A DNA stretch of 28,320 bases from Roseivirga sp. UBA6061 (lineage in GTDB: Bacteria; Bacteroidota; Bacteroidia; Cytophagales; Cyclobacteriaceae): assembly GCA_002427745.1 (NCBI GenBank), contig DIYF01000171.1:1-28320 (forward strand), given 5' to 3'. This document shows positions 8,129 to 16,997 of the stretch, piece by piece (the stretch's first letter is position 1; every line of letters begins with the position of its first letter). The position numbers and the translations under genes are program-made. The notes beneath the pieces were generated by a model. It saw only the letters and a program-made list of their open reading frames with translations. It searched no databases and was not told the DNA's origin.

Positions 8129-9178
8129 ATGAAAACAATCAAAGGACCTGCCATATTTCTGGCACAATTTGCAGACGACACAGCCCCGTTCAATTCACTG
8201 GACAGTATTGCCAAATGGGCGAGTGACCTGGGCTACAAGGCCGTGCAAATCCCCACCTGGGACAGCCGGCTTATTGACCTGGACAAAGCTGCTGAAAGTA
8301 AAACCTACTGTGATGAACTCAAAGGCACTCTGGCCAATCATGGACTGGAAGTAAGTGAGCTTTCTACTCACCTTCAGGGGCAGCTGGTGGCAGTACACCC
8401 TGCCTATGAGGAGCTCTTTAAGGGTTTTGCTCCTGACGGCATGAATGCCAAACAGCGCAATGCCTGGGCTATCGATCAGGTAAAAAAGGCGGCAGTCGCA
8501 TCCAGAAATCTCGGTATTGACGTACATGCCACTTTTTCAGGCGCTTTGGTCTGGCCTTATTTCTATAACTGGCCACAGAGGCCTGCCGGACTGATAGAAA
8601 AAGGATTTGCCGAGCTGGCAAAGCGCTGGGAGCCCATTCTCAATCACTTTGATGAGCAGGGTGTGGATGTATGCTATGAGGTGCATGCCGGAGAAGACCT
8701 CCACGATGGTACCTCTTTCGAGATGTTCTACGAAGCTACGAACAAGCACAAGCGTGTAAAGCTGCTTTACGACCCAAGTCACTTCATTTTACAGCAGCTG
8801 GACTATCTGGCTTACATAGACCATTATCATGAGTTCTTCGGCATGTTCCATGTAAAGGACGCAGAATACAATCCGAATGGTAAGTCGGGAGTATACGGTG
8901 GCTATCAGGACTGGAGAGACAGACCGGGCCGCTTCCGCTCTATCGGAGATGGCCAGGTGGATTTCCAGGGAATCTTCTCCAAAATGACTCAGTATGGCTA
9001 CGATGGCTGGGCCGTACTGGAATGGGAATGCTGCATTAAGTCACCAGAGCAGGGAGCTCGCGAAGGTGCAGAGTACATCAGCCAGTTCATCATTGAGGCC
9101 ACTGAGAAAAACTTCGATGACTTTGCCGATGCCGGCATCAGTGATGAGGAATTCAGAAACCTTTTAGGAATAGACTAA
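8129..9178 (+). CDS. Sugar phosphate isomerase/epimerase (TIM barrel)
   Basis: Xylose-isomerase-like TIM-barrel protein of the AP-endonuclease-2 fold (PF01261), 349 residues, cytoplasmic. The expected divalent-metal ligands are visible: Glu184 (CYEVHAGED), Asp215 and His218 (YDPSHF), His241 (MFHVKDAEY) and Glu298 (VLEWEC). The family isomerises or epimerises free sugars, sugar phosphates, inosose or keto-sugars. Paired with a Gfo/Idh enzyme it is typical of inositol or keto-sugar catabolism. The stop codon is one base before the next ATG, so it is tightly coupled to the DUF1080 gene. The exact reaction is not deducible from sequence. Confidence 0.9.
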   Translation: MKTIKGPAIFLAQFADDTAPFNSLDSIAKWASDLGYKAVQIPTWDSRLIDLDKAAESKTYCDELKGTLANHGLEVSELSTHLQGQLVAVHPAYEELFKGFAPDGMNAKQRNAWAIDQVKKAAVASRNLGIDVHATFSGALVWPYFYNWPQRPAGLIEKGFAELAKRWEPILNHFDEQGVDVCYEVHAGEDLHDGTSFEMFYEATNKHKRVKLLYDPSHFILQQLDYLAYIDHYHEFFGMFHVKDAEYNPNGKSGVYGGYQDWRDRPGRFRSIGDGQVDFQGIFSKMTQYGYDGWAVLEWECCIKSPEQGAREGAEYISQFIIEATEKNFDDFADAGISDEEFRNLLGID

Positions 9179-9179
9179 A

Positions 9180-9923
9180 ATGAAGATTATGAAACGCGCA
9201 ACAATATTTTTAGCCCTGCTGGTCATCGGTACCAGTGCTTTTGCTCAGATCAAAGACCCGAAAGCTACCGAGGTGTGGGACCCTGTCCCCAGAAAGGTGA
9301 CTCCGGGAGCTACTAACGCTGCTCCGCCCTCAGACGCTATCGTTCTCTTTGATGGTAGCAATCTGAACGAATGGGCATCGAGAAATGACAAAGGAGCTGC
9401 CAAATGGGACGTAGCTAATGGTATTATGACCGTAAAGCCGGGTACCGGTGACATCATCTCTACCAGAAAATTCGGAGATATTCAATTGCATATAGAATGG
9501 CGTTCCCCCCTTGTGATCGAAAGTGAAGGTCAGGGACGAGGCAACTCCGGAGTTTTTCTGCAAGAGCGATACGAGGTACAGGTACTCGACAGCTATGAAA
9601 GCCGCACCTACTCCAACGGTCAGGCTGGGGCGATTTACAAACAATCAATCCCCCTTGTCAATGCCACGCGCCCTCATGATCAGTGGGAAACCTATGATAT
9701 CATTTACAGTGCTCCTGTGTTCAACGAGGATGGCATCAAGGTAAAGTCGGCCTATATCACAGTGATTCACAATGGTGTTCTCATCCAGAACCATCAGGAA
9801 ATCCTGGGAACTACTGAATATATCGGTTTGCCTAAAAATGAGGCTCACGGAAAAGCGTCTATCATTCTGCAGGACCATAGCAACACCACCAGCTTCAGAA
9901 ATATCTGGGTAAGGGAGCTCTGA
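9180..9923 (+). CDS. Secreted DUF1080 (3-keto-disaccharide hydrolase family) protein
   Basis: Second PF06439 protein of the operon. It has a signal-peptidase-I-type leader ([20 protein letters not shown]) and no lipobox, so it is probably periplasmic or released. The domain begins near [20 protein letters not shown] and includes [40 protein letters not shown], and a C-terminal [30 protein letters not shown] corresponds to NSGVMLHS in the paralogue at 3632-4417. The start may be 9180 or the second ATG at 9189, which gives a tidier signal. It ends the operon, 16 bases before the terminator. Confidence 0.88.
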   Translation: MKIMKRATIFLALLVIGTSAFAQIKDPKATEVWDPVPRKVTPGATNAAPPSDAIVLFDGSNLNEWASRNDKGAAKWDVANGIMTVKPGTGDIISTRKFGDIQLHIEWRSPLVIESEGQGRGNSGVFLQERYEVQVLDSYESRTYSNGQAGAIYKQSIPLVNATRPHDQWETYDIIYSAPVFNEDGIKVKSAYITVIHNGVLIQNHQEILGTTEYIGLPKNEAHGKASIILQDHSNTTSFRNIWVREL

Positions 9924-9938
9924 AAAGCAGATCAAACC

Positions 9939-9979
9939 AAAAAAAGGGAAGTCACATCAAAAGTGGCTTCCCTTTTTTG
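9939..9979. terminator. Bidirectional terminator between convergent operons
   Basis: A 16-bp stem (one G-T pair) runs from AAAAAAGGGAAGTCAC to GTGGCTTCCCTTTTTT with a 7-base loop. The A-run and T-run make it work in both directions. It ends the rightward sugar operon and the leftward secreted-protein operon. Confidence 0.92.
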
Positions 9980-9992
9980 TTTGAGAGCCTGA

Positions 9993-12596
9993 TTAGCGCT
10001 CTATCATAACCTTCCTGAAAACCGTTCCCTTTCTGCTCTCTACTTTCAGTATATAAATCCCTGCCTGGTAAGCTGATATATCAAGTACGACTCTCCTTTC
10101 GCGAATATCATTGAGAGATAGTCGCTCCTGTCCATTGATATCCGTCAACCTTATGGTTACCGGGCCAGGAGGCGCTGTTGTAAGATCGACTATAAGTCGG
10201 GTTGAAGCCGGGTTTGGATACATGTTCACTTCTTCATCGTCCAGTACCTCATCATCCAGTGAAGTAACCAGCATACCCTCACCGTTTAAGGGAATAAGGC
10301 TAGAACCATCATTGGAAGTAATCACCAGATTTCCGCTGTAGGCTCTGCCTTCTGTAGGACTGAATGTGACCATCAGTGTCATACTCTCAGATACCCCCAG
10401 GTCAAAAGTCGTTTGATCTACAGCAAAGCCAGGAGGTGGATTGACAGACGATACCTTCAGAACTCCATCACCTGTATTCTCAATCACGACAGATTCGGTC
10501 TTGCTCTCGCCTGAGTTGACTTCACCAAAGTCCAGGTTTACCGGCAATGTAAAGACCGGTCCCGTGACGGTCAGCACCCCATTCTGCAGATTAAAACTGT
10601 AGTTGTTATCACTACCTCCGGAAAGTACAATGTCATAGGTGCCTCTGTCGCTTTCGCTGGTGGCTGTGGTACTGGCCATGGGAGCAGTATCTATATCACT
10701 GACTCCGTCTCCGTTCACAAATCCGGTATAACTAATGATGAATTCCGGGTTGTCCTCCCCTTTGTTCCTGGTAGCGTCCGCTACCTCAGCGATTATTTCT
10801 GCCCTGGTCACTGACAATTCTCCATCCACCAGCTCAAAAGCGTAATTGCGGTCTGTCCCAGCGGTAAATGTAATCGGGTAACTTCCTACGTCCGAGGCAA
10901 CCGTGGCTGTGGTAGAAGGCACCGGGGCTGAGTCAAGGTCACTTTCATCCTCCCCATTCACAAAGCCGGCATAGCTAAAGCTAAGCTCCGGATCAGATTC
11001 ACCATATACCCTTGTCTGATCATCAGCTGTCAGAGTAAGTGTAGCCTTTGTAATGGTCAACTGCCCATCAGTAAGATCCAGGTTGTAGTTGTCATCCTGC
11101 CCTCCTGATAAGGAGATAGAGTAGTCACCCACAGGAGACAGCACAGTCGCTTCAGTGGCTATTTGAGGCACCTCTGTCAGACTACCCGCGTTATCATCAT
11201 TCACAAACCCATCATAAGTAAGGGTGAGAAGTGGATTTTCATCGCCATAAGTCCTGGTTTTACCTTCAGCCCTAACCGACAGCAATGCCTTACTGACCTG
11301 TATGGTTTGCGTTACCGTTTCTTCCCGGTAGGTATCGTTACCAGACTGGATAGCAGAAATTATAACCTCTCCCACCCCTGAAAAGCTTAACTCATTTCCT
11401 GCTACTGTGGCGATAGAGGGATCAGAAATCTCGAAAGTAACCTCCAGACCAGAGGAAGCCACAGCACTCAGAGTTTCTGCATCACCATAGGTATCAATTC
11501 CAATATCGGTAAAGGTGATAGTCTGAGCTTCCTTTGCATCGATGACAGTAATGGCAAACACCTGTTCCGTAAACAGCTCTCCTAAATCTGTACTGCGAAC
11601 TCTGACGGAGTAAGTGCTCTTCTGGGTAAAATCGAATACTTCCGCTGTTTTTAACTCATCGCCATCCATTGTGAAGGAGGCGTTATCCTCATCTCCTTCA
11701 CCTGTGACCAATGTGTAAGTATGGCTATCTCCGGCATCATCATCCGTGGAGCTAAAGCTGCCAACAACAGTACCCACCATGAGCTTCTCCTCAACCTCTG
11801 TATTGCTCAATGAGATACTGAGCGGTGCATTGCCATCTATTACGGAAAAGGTTGAAGTTTCATCATGCCCTCTTAAACCTGTCTCATTCTTCGCATAGGT
11901 CTGTAACAAATAGTCACCTTCCGTCAATCCGCTGATATCGATATCCAACTCTATATCGACTGAGGTAGGTTTATCAGCCATCTGTACTTCCCCCTCTTTC
12001 ACAAGCTCACCTGCACTATTAAATACTTTGTAACCTATAACTGTCAGGTAATCTTCATCTACACCACCTTCCGGTTCGATCGTGAAAGAAGAGACTTCCG
12101 TCATACTCCAAACCTTATCGGCATTCTGAAAACGAACTCCCAGAACGTGCTCTCCGGCAGACAGCTCACTTAAATCAATATCAAGTTCGCTTTCTGCAAA
12201 ATCACCTGACAATACGTCAAAGGAAGTCGCTAACCCAATTCCCGGATCATCATCAATGAAATACTCTCCTTTGAGAAATCCACGATTAGAGTCGTCAATA
12301 GCATCCGGTTCAATATAAAACTCAACAGTCTCGGTCAAACCCCAAAACCCGTCCTGCATCACCCTGACACCAAGGATATGCATACCTGCCTCCAACCCCT
12401 CGGTATCAAAGGTGAATTCTCCTTCCAGATAGCGCTCTGCAGGAATTGAGAATGCAATGGCTTTGCCAACACCCGGGTCTGTATCAAAGAAATACTCCCC
12501 GCTGGTAAGCTGAGCACTGAGATCATGTAGAGAAAAGAGCCCGCATAAAACCAGAAGCATCAGACGGCTCATGGATAAATTGCTAAAGAAATTCAT
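9993..12596 (-). CDS. Mosaic surface protein: MBG repeats, cadherin-like domain, T9SS tail
   Basis: Large 867-residue secreted protein. Signal peptide 1-29 (ends DLSAQ). Two clear copies of a GEYFxDxDPG repeat unit start at 33 and 110, each ending in a LGVR...W.TE strand, with a third diverged copy at about 182-252. A cadherin-like domain (about 257-352) precedes a bacterial Ig-like domain (358-437), then three MBG domains (about 438-518, 519-599, 600-680; each with TYGDENP-like, YxGFVN and NYxxxL motifs). A HYDIN/choice-of-anchor-like domain (681-778) and a type A T9SS sorting domain from NMYPNPAS (about 791) to the end follow. The T9SS tail implies export across the outer membrane and surface attachment. 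An adhesin or scaffold role is inferred; no enzymatic domain is seen. Its ATG is one base after the stop of the upstream beta-helix gene. Confidence 0.9.
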   Translation of the reverse strand: MNFFSNLSMSRLMLLVLCGLFSLHDLSAQLTSGEYFFDTDPGVGKAIAFSIPAERYLEGEFTFDTEGLEAGMHILGVRVMQDGFWGLTETVEFYIEPDAIDDSNRGFLKGEYFIDDDPGIGLATSFDVLSGDFAESELDIDLSELSAGEHVLGVRFQNADKVWSMTEVSSFTIEPEGGVDEDYLTVIGYKVFNSAGELVKEGEVQMADKPTSVDIELDIDISGLTEGDYLLQTYAKNETGLRGHDETSTFSVIDGNAPLSISLSNTEVEEKLMVGTVVGSFSSTDDDAGDSHTYTLVTGEGDEDNASFTMDGDELKTAEVFDFTQKSTYSVRVRSTDLGELFTEQVFAITVIDAKEAQTITFTDIGIDTYGDAETLSAVASSGLEVTFEISDPSIATVAGNELSFSGVGEVIISAIQSGNDTYREETVTQTIQVSKALLSVRAEGKTRTYGDENPLLTLTYDGFVNDDNAGSLTEVPQIATEATVLSPVGDYSISLSGGQDDNYNLDLTDGQLTITKATLTLTADDQTRVYGESDPELSFSYAGFVNGEDESDLDSAPVPSTTATVASDVGSYPITFTAGTDRNYAFELVDGELSVTRAEIIAEVADATRNKGEDNPEFIISYTGFVNGDGVSDIDTAPMASTTATSESDRGTYDIVLSGGSDNNYSFNLQNGVLTVTGPVFTLPVNLDFGEVNSGESKTESVVIENTGDGVLKVSSVNPPPGFAVDQTTFDLGVSESMTLMVTFSPTEGRAYSGNLVITSNDGSSLIPLNGEGMLVTSLDDEVLDDEEVNMYPNPASTRLIVDLTTAPPGPVTIRLTDINGQERLSLNDIRERRVVLDISAYQAGIYILKVESRKGTVFRKVMIER
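10557..11285 (-). repeat. Three tandem MBG-domain repeats (about 240 bp period)
   Basis: Residues 438-680 of the surface protein form three consecutive units of about 81 residues. Shared positions include YDGFVN / YAGFVN / YTGFVN, the following D-x-D cluster, GxYxIxxxxGxDxNYxxxL and the closing GxLTIT. The units differ at many nucleotides, so this is an old duplication rather than a recent perfect repeat. Confidence 0.8.
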
Positions 12597-12597
12597 C

Positions 12598-13794
12598 TTA
12601 CTGGTTCCCTTTAGCCCTGGCTCTTACCCGTACTTTTAAGCCCTCTCCGGGTTTCACTGTTTTTTTATCAAGCTGCAGAGATTCAACCACCGGAATAGAT
12701 GGCTGATTGGAGTACCGCCAGACAGGACCATCTATCCATGGAGTTCCCCCCCCGTAAATACCAATATTGGTACCATCAGTGCCATTGGCTATCCCCACGG
12801 ATCCCTCAATCAAATGGTAATCTCCAAAGGGAGTTCTCCCTCTAATGGGGTCAAAAAAACCTGACCTATCCACAGCAAGTCTGACCAGAGACCCGCGTTC
12901 AATACTCAAATTTGAAATCACCGGTTCTATGTTTCCTGTTTCCAACAAGTCACGAGTGGTAGCTGGGCCCATCACAATGCAGTTTTCAAGTTCAAGGTTC
13001 GAAGATTTGAAAACCAGACGTTCTTCTGATCGTCCAAAACCAGTTGCCAACAGAAAAACGGAGTTCTCAAATTTTAAATTTTCAAAAGGAACTTCCTGCT
13101 CATAAAGATCCACTCCCTCTGAATCCTGATCGTAAACCTGAGAATTATAGGCACCTGATACCATGACAACATTGTTAGCGAATAAATTATCTCCCTCGCC
13201 AAGGACAAGACCAAAAGCAGAAGCTATAGTAAAAACGTTGTTGGTGAATTTAACATTGACAATATTCTGCCCTAAAGCAGCTCGTAAACTAGCGATACTA
13301 CGAACTACAGCTAAGCCATCAAGTGAGTCCCCATCTTCTCCCGATCTTATGCTTTCAAAAGAGCATTCGCTTATCGAAATATCCTTCACTGACTCCGATT
13401 GTCCCTCAAGCAACCCATAAATTAATCCATAGAACCGTAAACCGTAGAGTTTTGATCCGGAGGCATTTTCACCCAGAGTCATTTCCCCAAAAAAAGTCTT
13501 ACTCAGTCGGTTCTCAAAAGAAGGTCCTCCGGGATGACCATAAGCTCCTTCACCAATAATCACCAGTTGTTTGTCCAGAGTCAGAGATCCCCCGGAGCTG
13601 GAATTCTTATTTAACAAACCATAAGGAACATATGAACCCTTTACCAATATGGTATCCCCTGCATTGGCCTGATCAATGGCTACCTGTAAATCAGTGAAGC
13701 CTGCAAGACTATTGACACCATTATCTACTGTGTGCACTGTTGCCAACGCACCAAAACAGCCAAGAAAACATATTAAAGAGAATAAATACTTCAT
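12598..13794 (-). CDS. Secreted right-handed parallel beta-helix protein
   Basis: Secreted protein of 398 residues with a signal peptide (MKYLFSLICFLGCFGALA) followed by a pectin-lyase-like beta-helix. The N-terminal LQVAIDQANAGDTILVKG is the standard first coil of this fold, and later rungs are rich in ISxCxFxS, NVKFTNNVF and NLKFENSVFLLA patterns. No lyase or hydrolase catalytic residues can be assigned, and no T9SS tail is present; the C-terminus is a short LQLDKKTVKPGEGLKVRVR strand. An in-frame GTG at 13800 could add two residues, but the ATG at 13794 fits the signal peptide better. TAA-g-ATG spacing couples it to the T9SS protein, suggesting that the two act together at the cell surface. 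Confidence 0.82.
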   Translation of the reverse strand: MKYLFSLICFLGCFGALATVHTVDNGVNSLAGFTDLQVAIDQANAGDTILVKGSYVPYGLLNKNSSSGGSLTLDKQLVIIGEGAYGHPGGPSFENRLSKTFFGEMTLGENASGSKLYGLRFYGLIYGLLEGQSESVKDISISECSFESIRSGEDGDSLDGLAVVRSIASLRAALGQNIVNVKFTNNVFTIASAFGLVLGEGDNLFANNVVMVSGAYNSQVYDQDSEGVDLYEQEVPFENLKFENSVFLLATGFGRSEERLVFKSSNLELENCIVMGPATTRDLLETGNIEPVISNLSIERGSLVRLAVDRSGFFDPIRGRTPFGDYHLIEGSVGIANGTDGTNIGIYGGGTPWIDGPVWRYSNQPSIPVVESLQLDKKTVKPGEGLKVRVRARAKGNQ

Positions 13795-13896
13795 AATCAC
13801 GACACTTTAGTTGAGTATGAAAATAATCAAGACCCACCTCAAAAGGCAACCATTCGAAGAGATTTTGGCCCGTTCCGAAAATTGATAATCAAAGAC

Positions 13897-16569
13897 TTAG
13901 TCAGCCTTCAGGGAATTCGCAGGATTCACCAGTGCCGCCTTAAGAGATGTGCCTCCTACTGAGAGAAAAGTAATAAGCAAAGAAGCACCAAACACCAAAG
14001 CAAATACGCTTAAACTAATGGCTTCCCGGTACGGGAAATTCTGCAACCACCCATTCATGGCCCAATAAGCCAGCGGCCAGGCAATGAGATTGGCCAGGAC
14101 CACAAGGGACATCAGCTCCCTGGTTAGTAAACTAGTTATGCTGATAACTGAAGCACCCAGTACCTTTCTCACGCCTACTTCTTTTTGCTTGCTCACCACA
14201 ATTTGCATAGCCAGCCCCAACGCGCCCAGACAAGCCATGATGATGGCCAGAGAAGTGAATACTCCGAAGGTTCTCACAAAGAACTTCTCAGACTGATATG
14301 CCCGCTCGATCCGGTCATCTATAAAGGTCATCTCCATAGGTACCGTATCAATCAATTGATCATAAGTGCTTTGAATGGCAGCAATGGCTCCTGATAAATC
14401 ATCGCCTGCGAGCTTTACAGACATCACATTAAAACGACCGGGACTCCCTTCATTGAGCTGAAAGTACACCGGACCTATCTCCTTATGGAGAGTTTCCAGA
14501 TGAAAGTCTTCCGTAACACCGATGATAAAGGGATCGAAACCATCATAGACATGAACCTGCTGCCCCAGCACCGTCTGTTCATCGAAGCCCAGATGCTCCA
14601 TGGCTGTGCGGTTGATTATTAACCCGGCCGTGGGTTCTCCACTAAAAGTACCATAACCTTCTCCCAGCAACAGAGGTACTTTGTAGAAATCGAAAAAGTC
14701 GCGGTCGACCTGAAGATAATTCATGGTGATCTCTTCCGAGACTCCCGGCAGTATGAGTCCATTGGTTTGGGAGAGTCCAAAATCGCTGACAGGCGCCATA
14801 TTCGACCCACTCACAGCCGCTACTTCAGGGTTGCCCAGTAAGGCCCGCTTCAAAGGCTCAAACTGACTGTTTACTGCTTTGGGCTTTACATTGACATGCA
14901 CAATGGCTTCTGTCTCGATTCCCAACTCTTTATTCATGAGAAAGCCGAATTGCCGGAAGACAATACCGGTGCTCAACATGAGTGTAACGGACATAACAAA
15001 CTGAGTCACAACCAGACTCTTTCTGAACACCCTGGTGGTTTTCCCCTGCCTGGACAAGCCTCCTTTCAGACTTTTCACCACCTGAAAGCCTGACATATAG
15101 AAAGCCGGATTTATGCCGGCCAGCAGCCCCAGAACGACCGTCAATCCTATGAACTCAGGAATCATCAGGCCGTGTTGACCGATATCAAAAATCAGAGACT
15201 TACCAGAAAGCTCCGTAAAATAGGGAAGGGCCAGATATACAATAAAAGCTGCGAGCATCAGCCCCAGAACAGACATGGTCAATGACTCGATAATAAAACG
15301 TACAACTAACTGGAGCCTGTGTGACCCCATCACCTTTCTCACCCCTACTTCTTTTGCCTGATCGAGTGCCTGGGCCGTAGCCAGATTCATATAGTTGAAA
15401 GCTGCGATAAGCAAAATGAACACCCCTAATACCCCCAGCAAATACAGGTACTGCTCGCTGCCATTCGCTTCAAATTCCTTTTGCATATCTGACTTCAGGT
15501 GAATGTCAGTAAGAGGCTGAGCCCCTAAATGCATATTGAGCTTTTTGAAAAAACCAGGAGCGTGCTCGTCCTCAATGGCCGGCAACTGAGCTGTAACCAC
15601 TGAAACATCCTTATCGGCCTGGAGTTTGAAATAGCTGTGCTGCATGACAAATGAGCGTATACCTCTCCATTTGTTCTCAGCCACCCCGGTTTTCATCGAC
15701 AAGAGGAAGTCCATATGCAGGTGAGAATTGAGCGGCATATCTTCAAAAACTCCGGTGACCTTCAGTTCCAGCACCCTTTCATCAGTCGGGAAATTCACCT
15801 TCATGACCTTACCCAGGGGAGAATCATTCCCAAAATAGCGATCTGCCGCTCTCTGGGAAATAGCCATGGTGTAGGGCTCATCTAAAACCTCGCTCTTGGA
15901 GCCAGACAGAAGATTGAAGGAGAAGAAATCAAAAAAGTTATCCGTAGCAAAAGCAGCCCTCCCCTCTTCCAGTGTTTCATTGAGTGTTTCAATCAACACG
16001 CCACCCTCAATATTCTTGATCTGGCAATAGCTCTCTATGGCCGGAATCAATTCATCAATCACAGGCATGAAGTAGTTTCTCATTTCCACCGTATTGACAA
16101 CCTGCCCTCCCATGGGGTAAGTTTTGGTGAGCCTGTACATTCGGTCAGCGTCCTGATGAAACTGATCAAAACTCCTTTCAGTACGAATAAACAGCAGGAT
16201 GACGAAGCAGGTAGCCAGGCCCGTGCCCAGCCCGAAAATATTGATAAAAGAGAAAGTGAACTGCCTGCGGAACCTGCGCAGGACCATTTTCAGATAGTTA
16301 AAATACATTGCGATATGTGTTTGAGTTGACCTGTAATACTTCGAATGGTGTGCCGTTCTTTTCCTTTTTTTGACCGTATAGGAAAAGAGTAAGGCCAGGC
16401 AGTGGGAAAAATACTGCCACTGTGCCCTGAATTGAGATTTGGTTCTAAGGTGGGCCCAATACATTTCCTCCATATCTCCCAGCAAGTCATCTACATCCGC
16501 AGGGCTGCAGAGCCAGGCGAAGAGGCGGGTAATCCAGCGGGGTGGAATGGGGTTCCTGCTATCTTTCAT
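13897..16569 (-). CDS. Large FtsX/MacB-type permease with N-terminal prefix domain
   Basis: Inner-membrane ABC permease of 890 residues containing two FtsX modules. An N-terminal helical prefix domain (IPPRWITRLFAWLCSPAD, then DLLGDMEEMYWAHL), typical of PadR-linked permeases, is followed by about eight membrane segments. The first is near residue 105-125, with further groups at about 360-530 and 760-875. MacB-like periplasmic domains lie between. Each FtsX module has the EVGVRKVxG motif (EVGVRKVMGS and EVGVRKVLGA). The ATG at 16569 is chosen over an upstream in-frame TTG (16611) because it overlaps the PadR stop as ATGA, a coupling arrangement. No ATPase is encoded nearby. Substrate unknown; PadR-controlled permeases of this type often respond to envelope stress or toxic compounds. 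Confidence 0.9.
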   Translation of the reverse strand: MKDSRNPIPPRWITRLFAWLCSPADVDDLLGDMEEMYWAHLRTKSQFRAQWQYFSHCLALLFSYTVKKRKRTAHHSKYYRSTQTHIAMYFNYLKMVLRRFRRQFTFSFINIFGLGTGLATCFVILLFIRTERSFDQFHQDADRMYRLTKTYPMGGQVVNTVEMRNYFMPVIDELIPAIESYCQIKNIEGGVLIETLNETLEEGRAAFATDNFFDFFSFNLLSGSKSEVLDEPYTMAISQRAADRYFGNDSPLGKVMKVNFPTDERVLELKVTGVFEDMPLNSHLHMDFLLSMKTGVAENKWRGIRSFVMQHSYFKLQADKDVSVVTAQLPAIEDEHAPGFFKKLNMHLGAQPLTDIHLKSDMQKEFEANGSEQYLYLLGVLGVFILLIAAFNYMNLATAQALDQAKEVGVRKVMGSHRLQLVVRFIIESLTMSVLGLMLAAFIVYLALPYFTELSGKSLIFDIGQHGLMIPEFIGLTVVLGLLAGINPAFYMSGFQVVKSLKGGLSRQGKTTRVFRKSLVVTQFVMSVTLMLSTGIVFRQFGFLMNKELGIETEAIVHVNVKPKAVNSQFEPLKRALLGNPEVAAVSGSNMAPVSDFGLSQTNGLILPGVSEEITMNYLQVDRDFFDFYKVPLLLGEGYGTFSGEPTAGLIINRTAMEHLGFDEQTVLGQQVHVYDGFDPFIIGVTEDFHLETLHKEIGPVYFQLNEGSPGRFNVMSVKLAGDDLSGAIAAIQSTYDQLIDTVPMEMTFIDDRIERAYQSEKFFVRTFGVFTSLAIIMACLGALGLAMQIVVSKQKEVGVRKVLGASVISITSLLTRELMSLVVLANLIAWPLAYWAMNGWLQNFPYREAISLSVFALVFGASLLITFLSVGGTSLKAALVNPANSLKAD

Positions 16570-16901
16570 AAAAAATCTGCAAGTGCCAGTTTTGCATTCG
16601 GACTCTCCCAAAGCTCATCTCTGAGATGCTTGATCTTTGCCAGTCCCTTCTTCCCTTCCATGGTAAGAGAGAAGAAGCGTTTCTTCCTGCCCCCTCTTTC
16701 TTTGGTAGCCCCTCCAAGACGAGACTCAATAAACCCTTTCTCCTCCAAACGCGTGATGGTGGAATGAAGGGCTCCGATGCTTATTGTGCGATTGGCCCTG
16801 CGCTCAATATCTTCTTTGACAGAAACCCCGTAAGAGTCATCTCCTAGTGCCGCGATGGTGAGCAATACCAGTTCCTCAAACTCCCCTATGAAACCTCTCA
16901 T
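16566..16901 (-). CDS. PadR-family transcriptional regulator
   Basis: Small winged-helix regulator of 111 residues, cytoplasmic and DNA-binding. The PadR pattern is clear: FEELVLLTIAALGDDSYGVSV, the recognition region TISIGALHSTITRLEEKGFIES, and the wing KERGGRKKRFFSLTMEGKKGL. Its TGA overlaps the ATG of the large permease gene (ATGA), so the two are co-translated and it very probably controls its own operon. A -7 element ends only four bases before the ATG, so the transcript may be leaderless. Effector unknown. Confidence 0.95.
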   Translation of the reverse strand: MRGFIGEFEELVLLTIAALGDDSYGVSVKEDIERRANRTISIGALHSTITRLEEKGFIESRLGGATKERGGRKKRFFSLTMEGKKGLAKIKHLRDELWESPNAKLALADFL

Positions 16902-16905
16902 GCTT

Positions 16906-16913
16906 CAAACATA
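16906..16913 (-). promoter_or_regulatory. -7 element of the PadR/permease operon
   Basis: Read leftward this is TATGTTTG, an exact TAnnTTTG match, ending four bases before the PadR ATG at 16901. Transcription would start at or next to the ATG. No -33 TTG is found at 19 bases, so the promoter may be weak or activator-dependent. The ATGTAT hexamer here also occurs in the inverted repeat at the other padR promoter (27302-27324). Confidence 0.4.
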
Positions 16914-16997
16914 CATGATCTTTTTATTTATTTCTACATTTGAGAACAAATAAAATCAGCACAAGCCCGAAAGCGCTATGGATCAGCACCTGGTTAA

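Noticed and set aside
12598..13794. Pectate lyase or polysaccharide lyase activity for the beta-helix protein
   Set aside because: The fold is visible but no lyase catalytic residues or family motifs could be identified.
16570..16611. Upstream TTG extension of the large permease
   Set aside because: The ATG at 16569 overlaps the PadR stop as ATGA and the extension has no conserved sequence.
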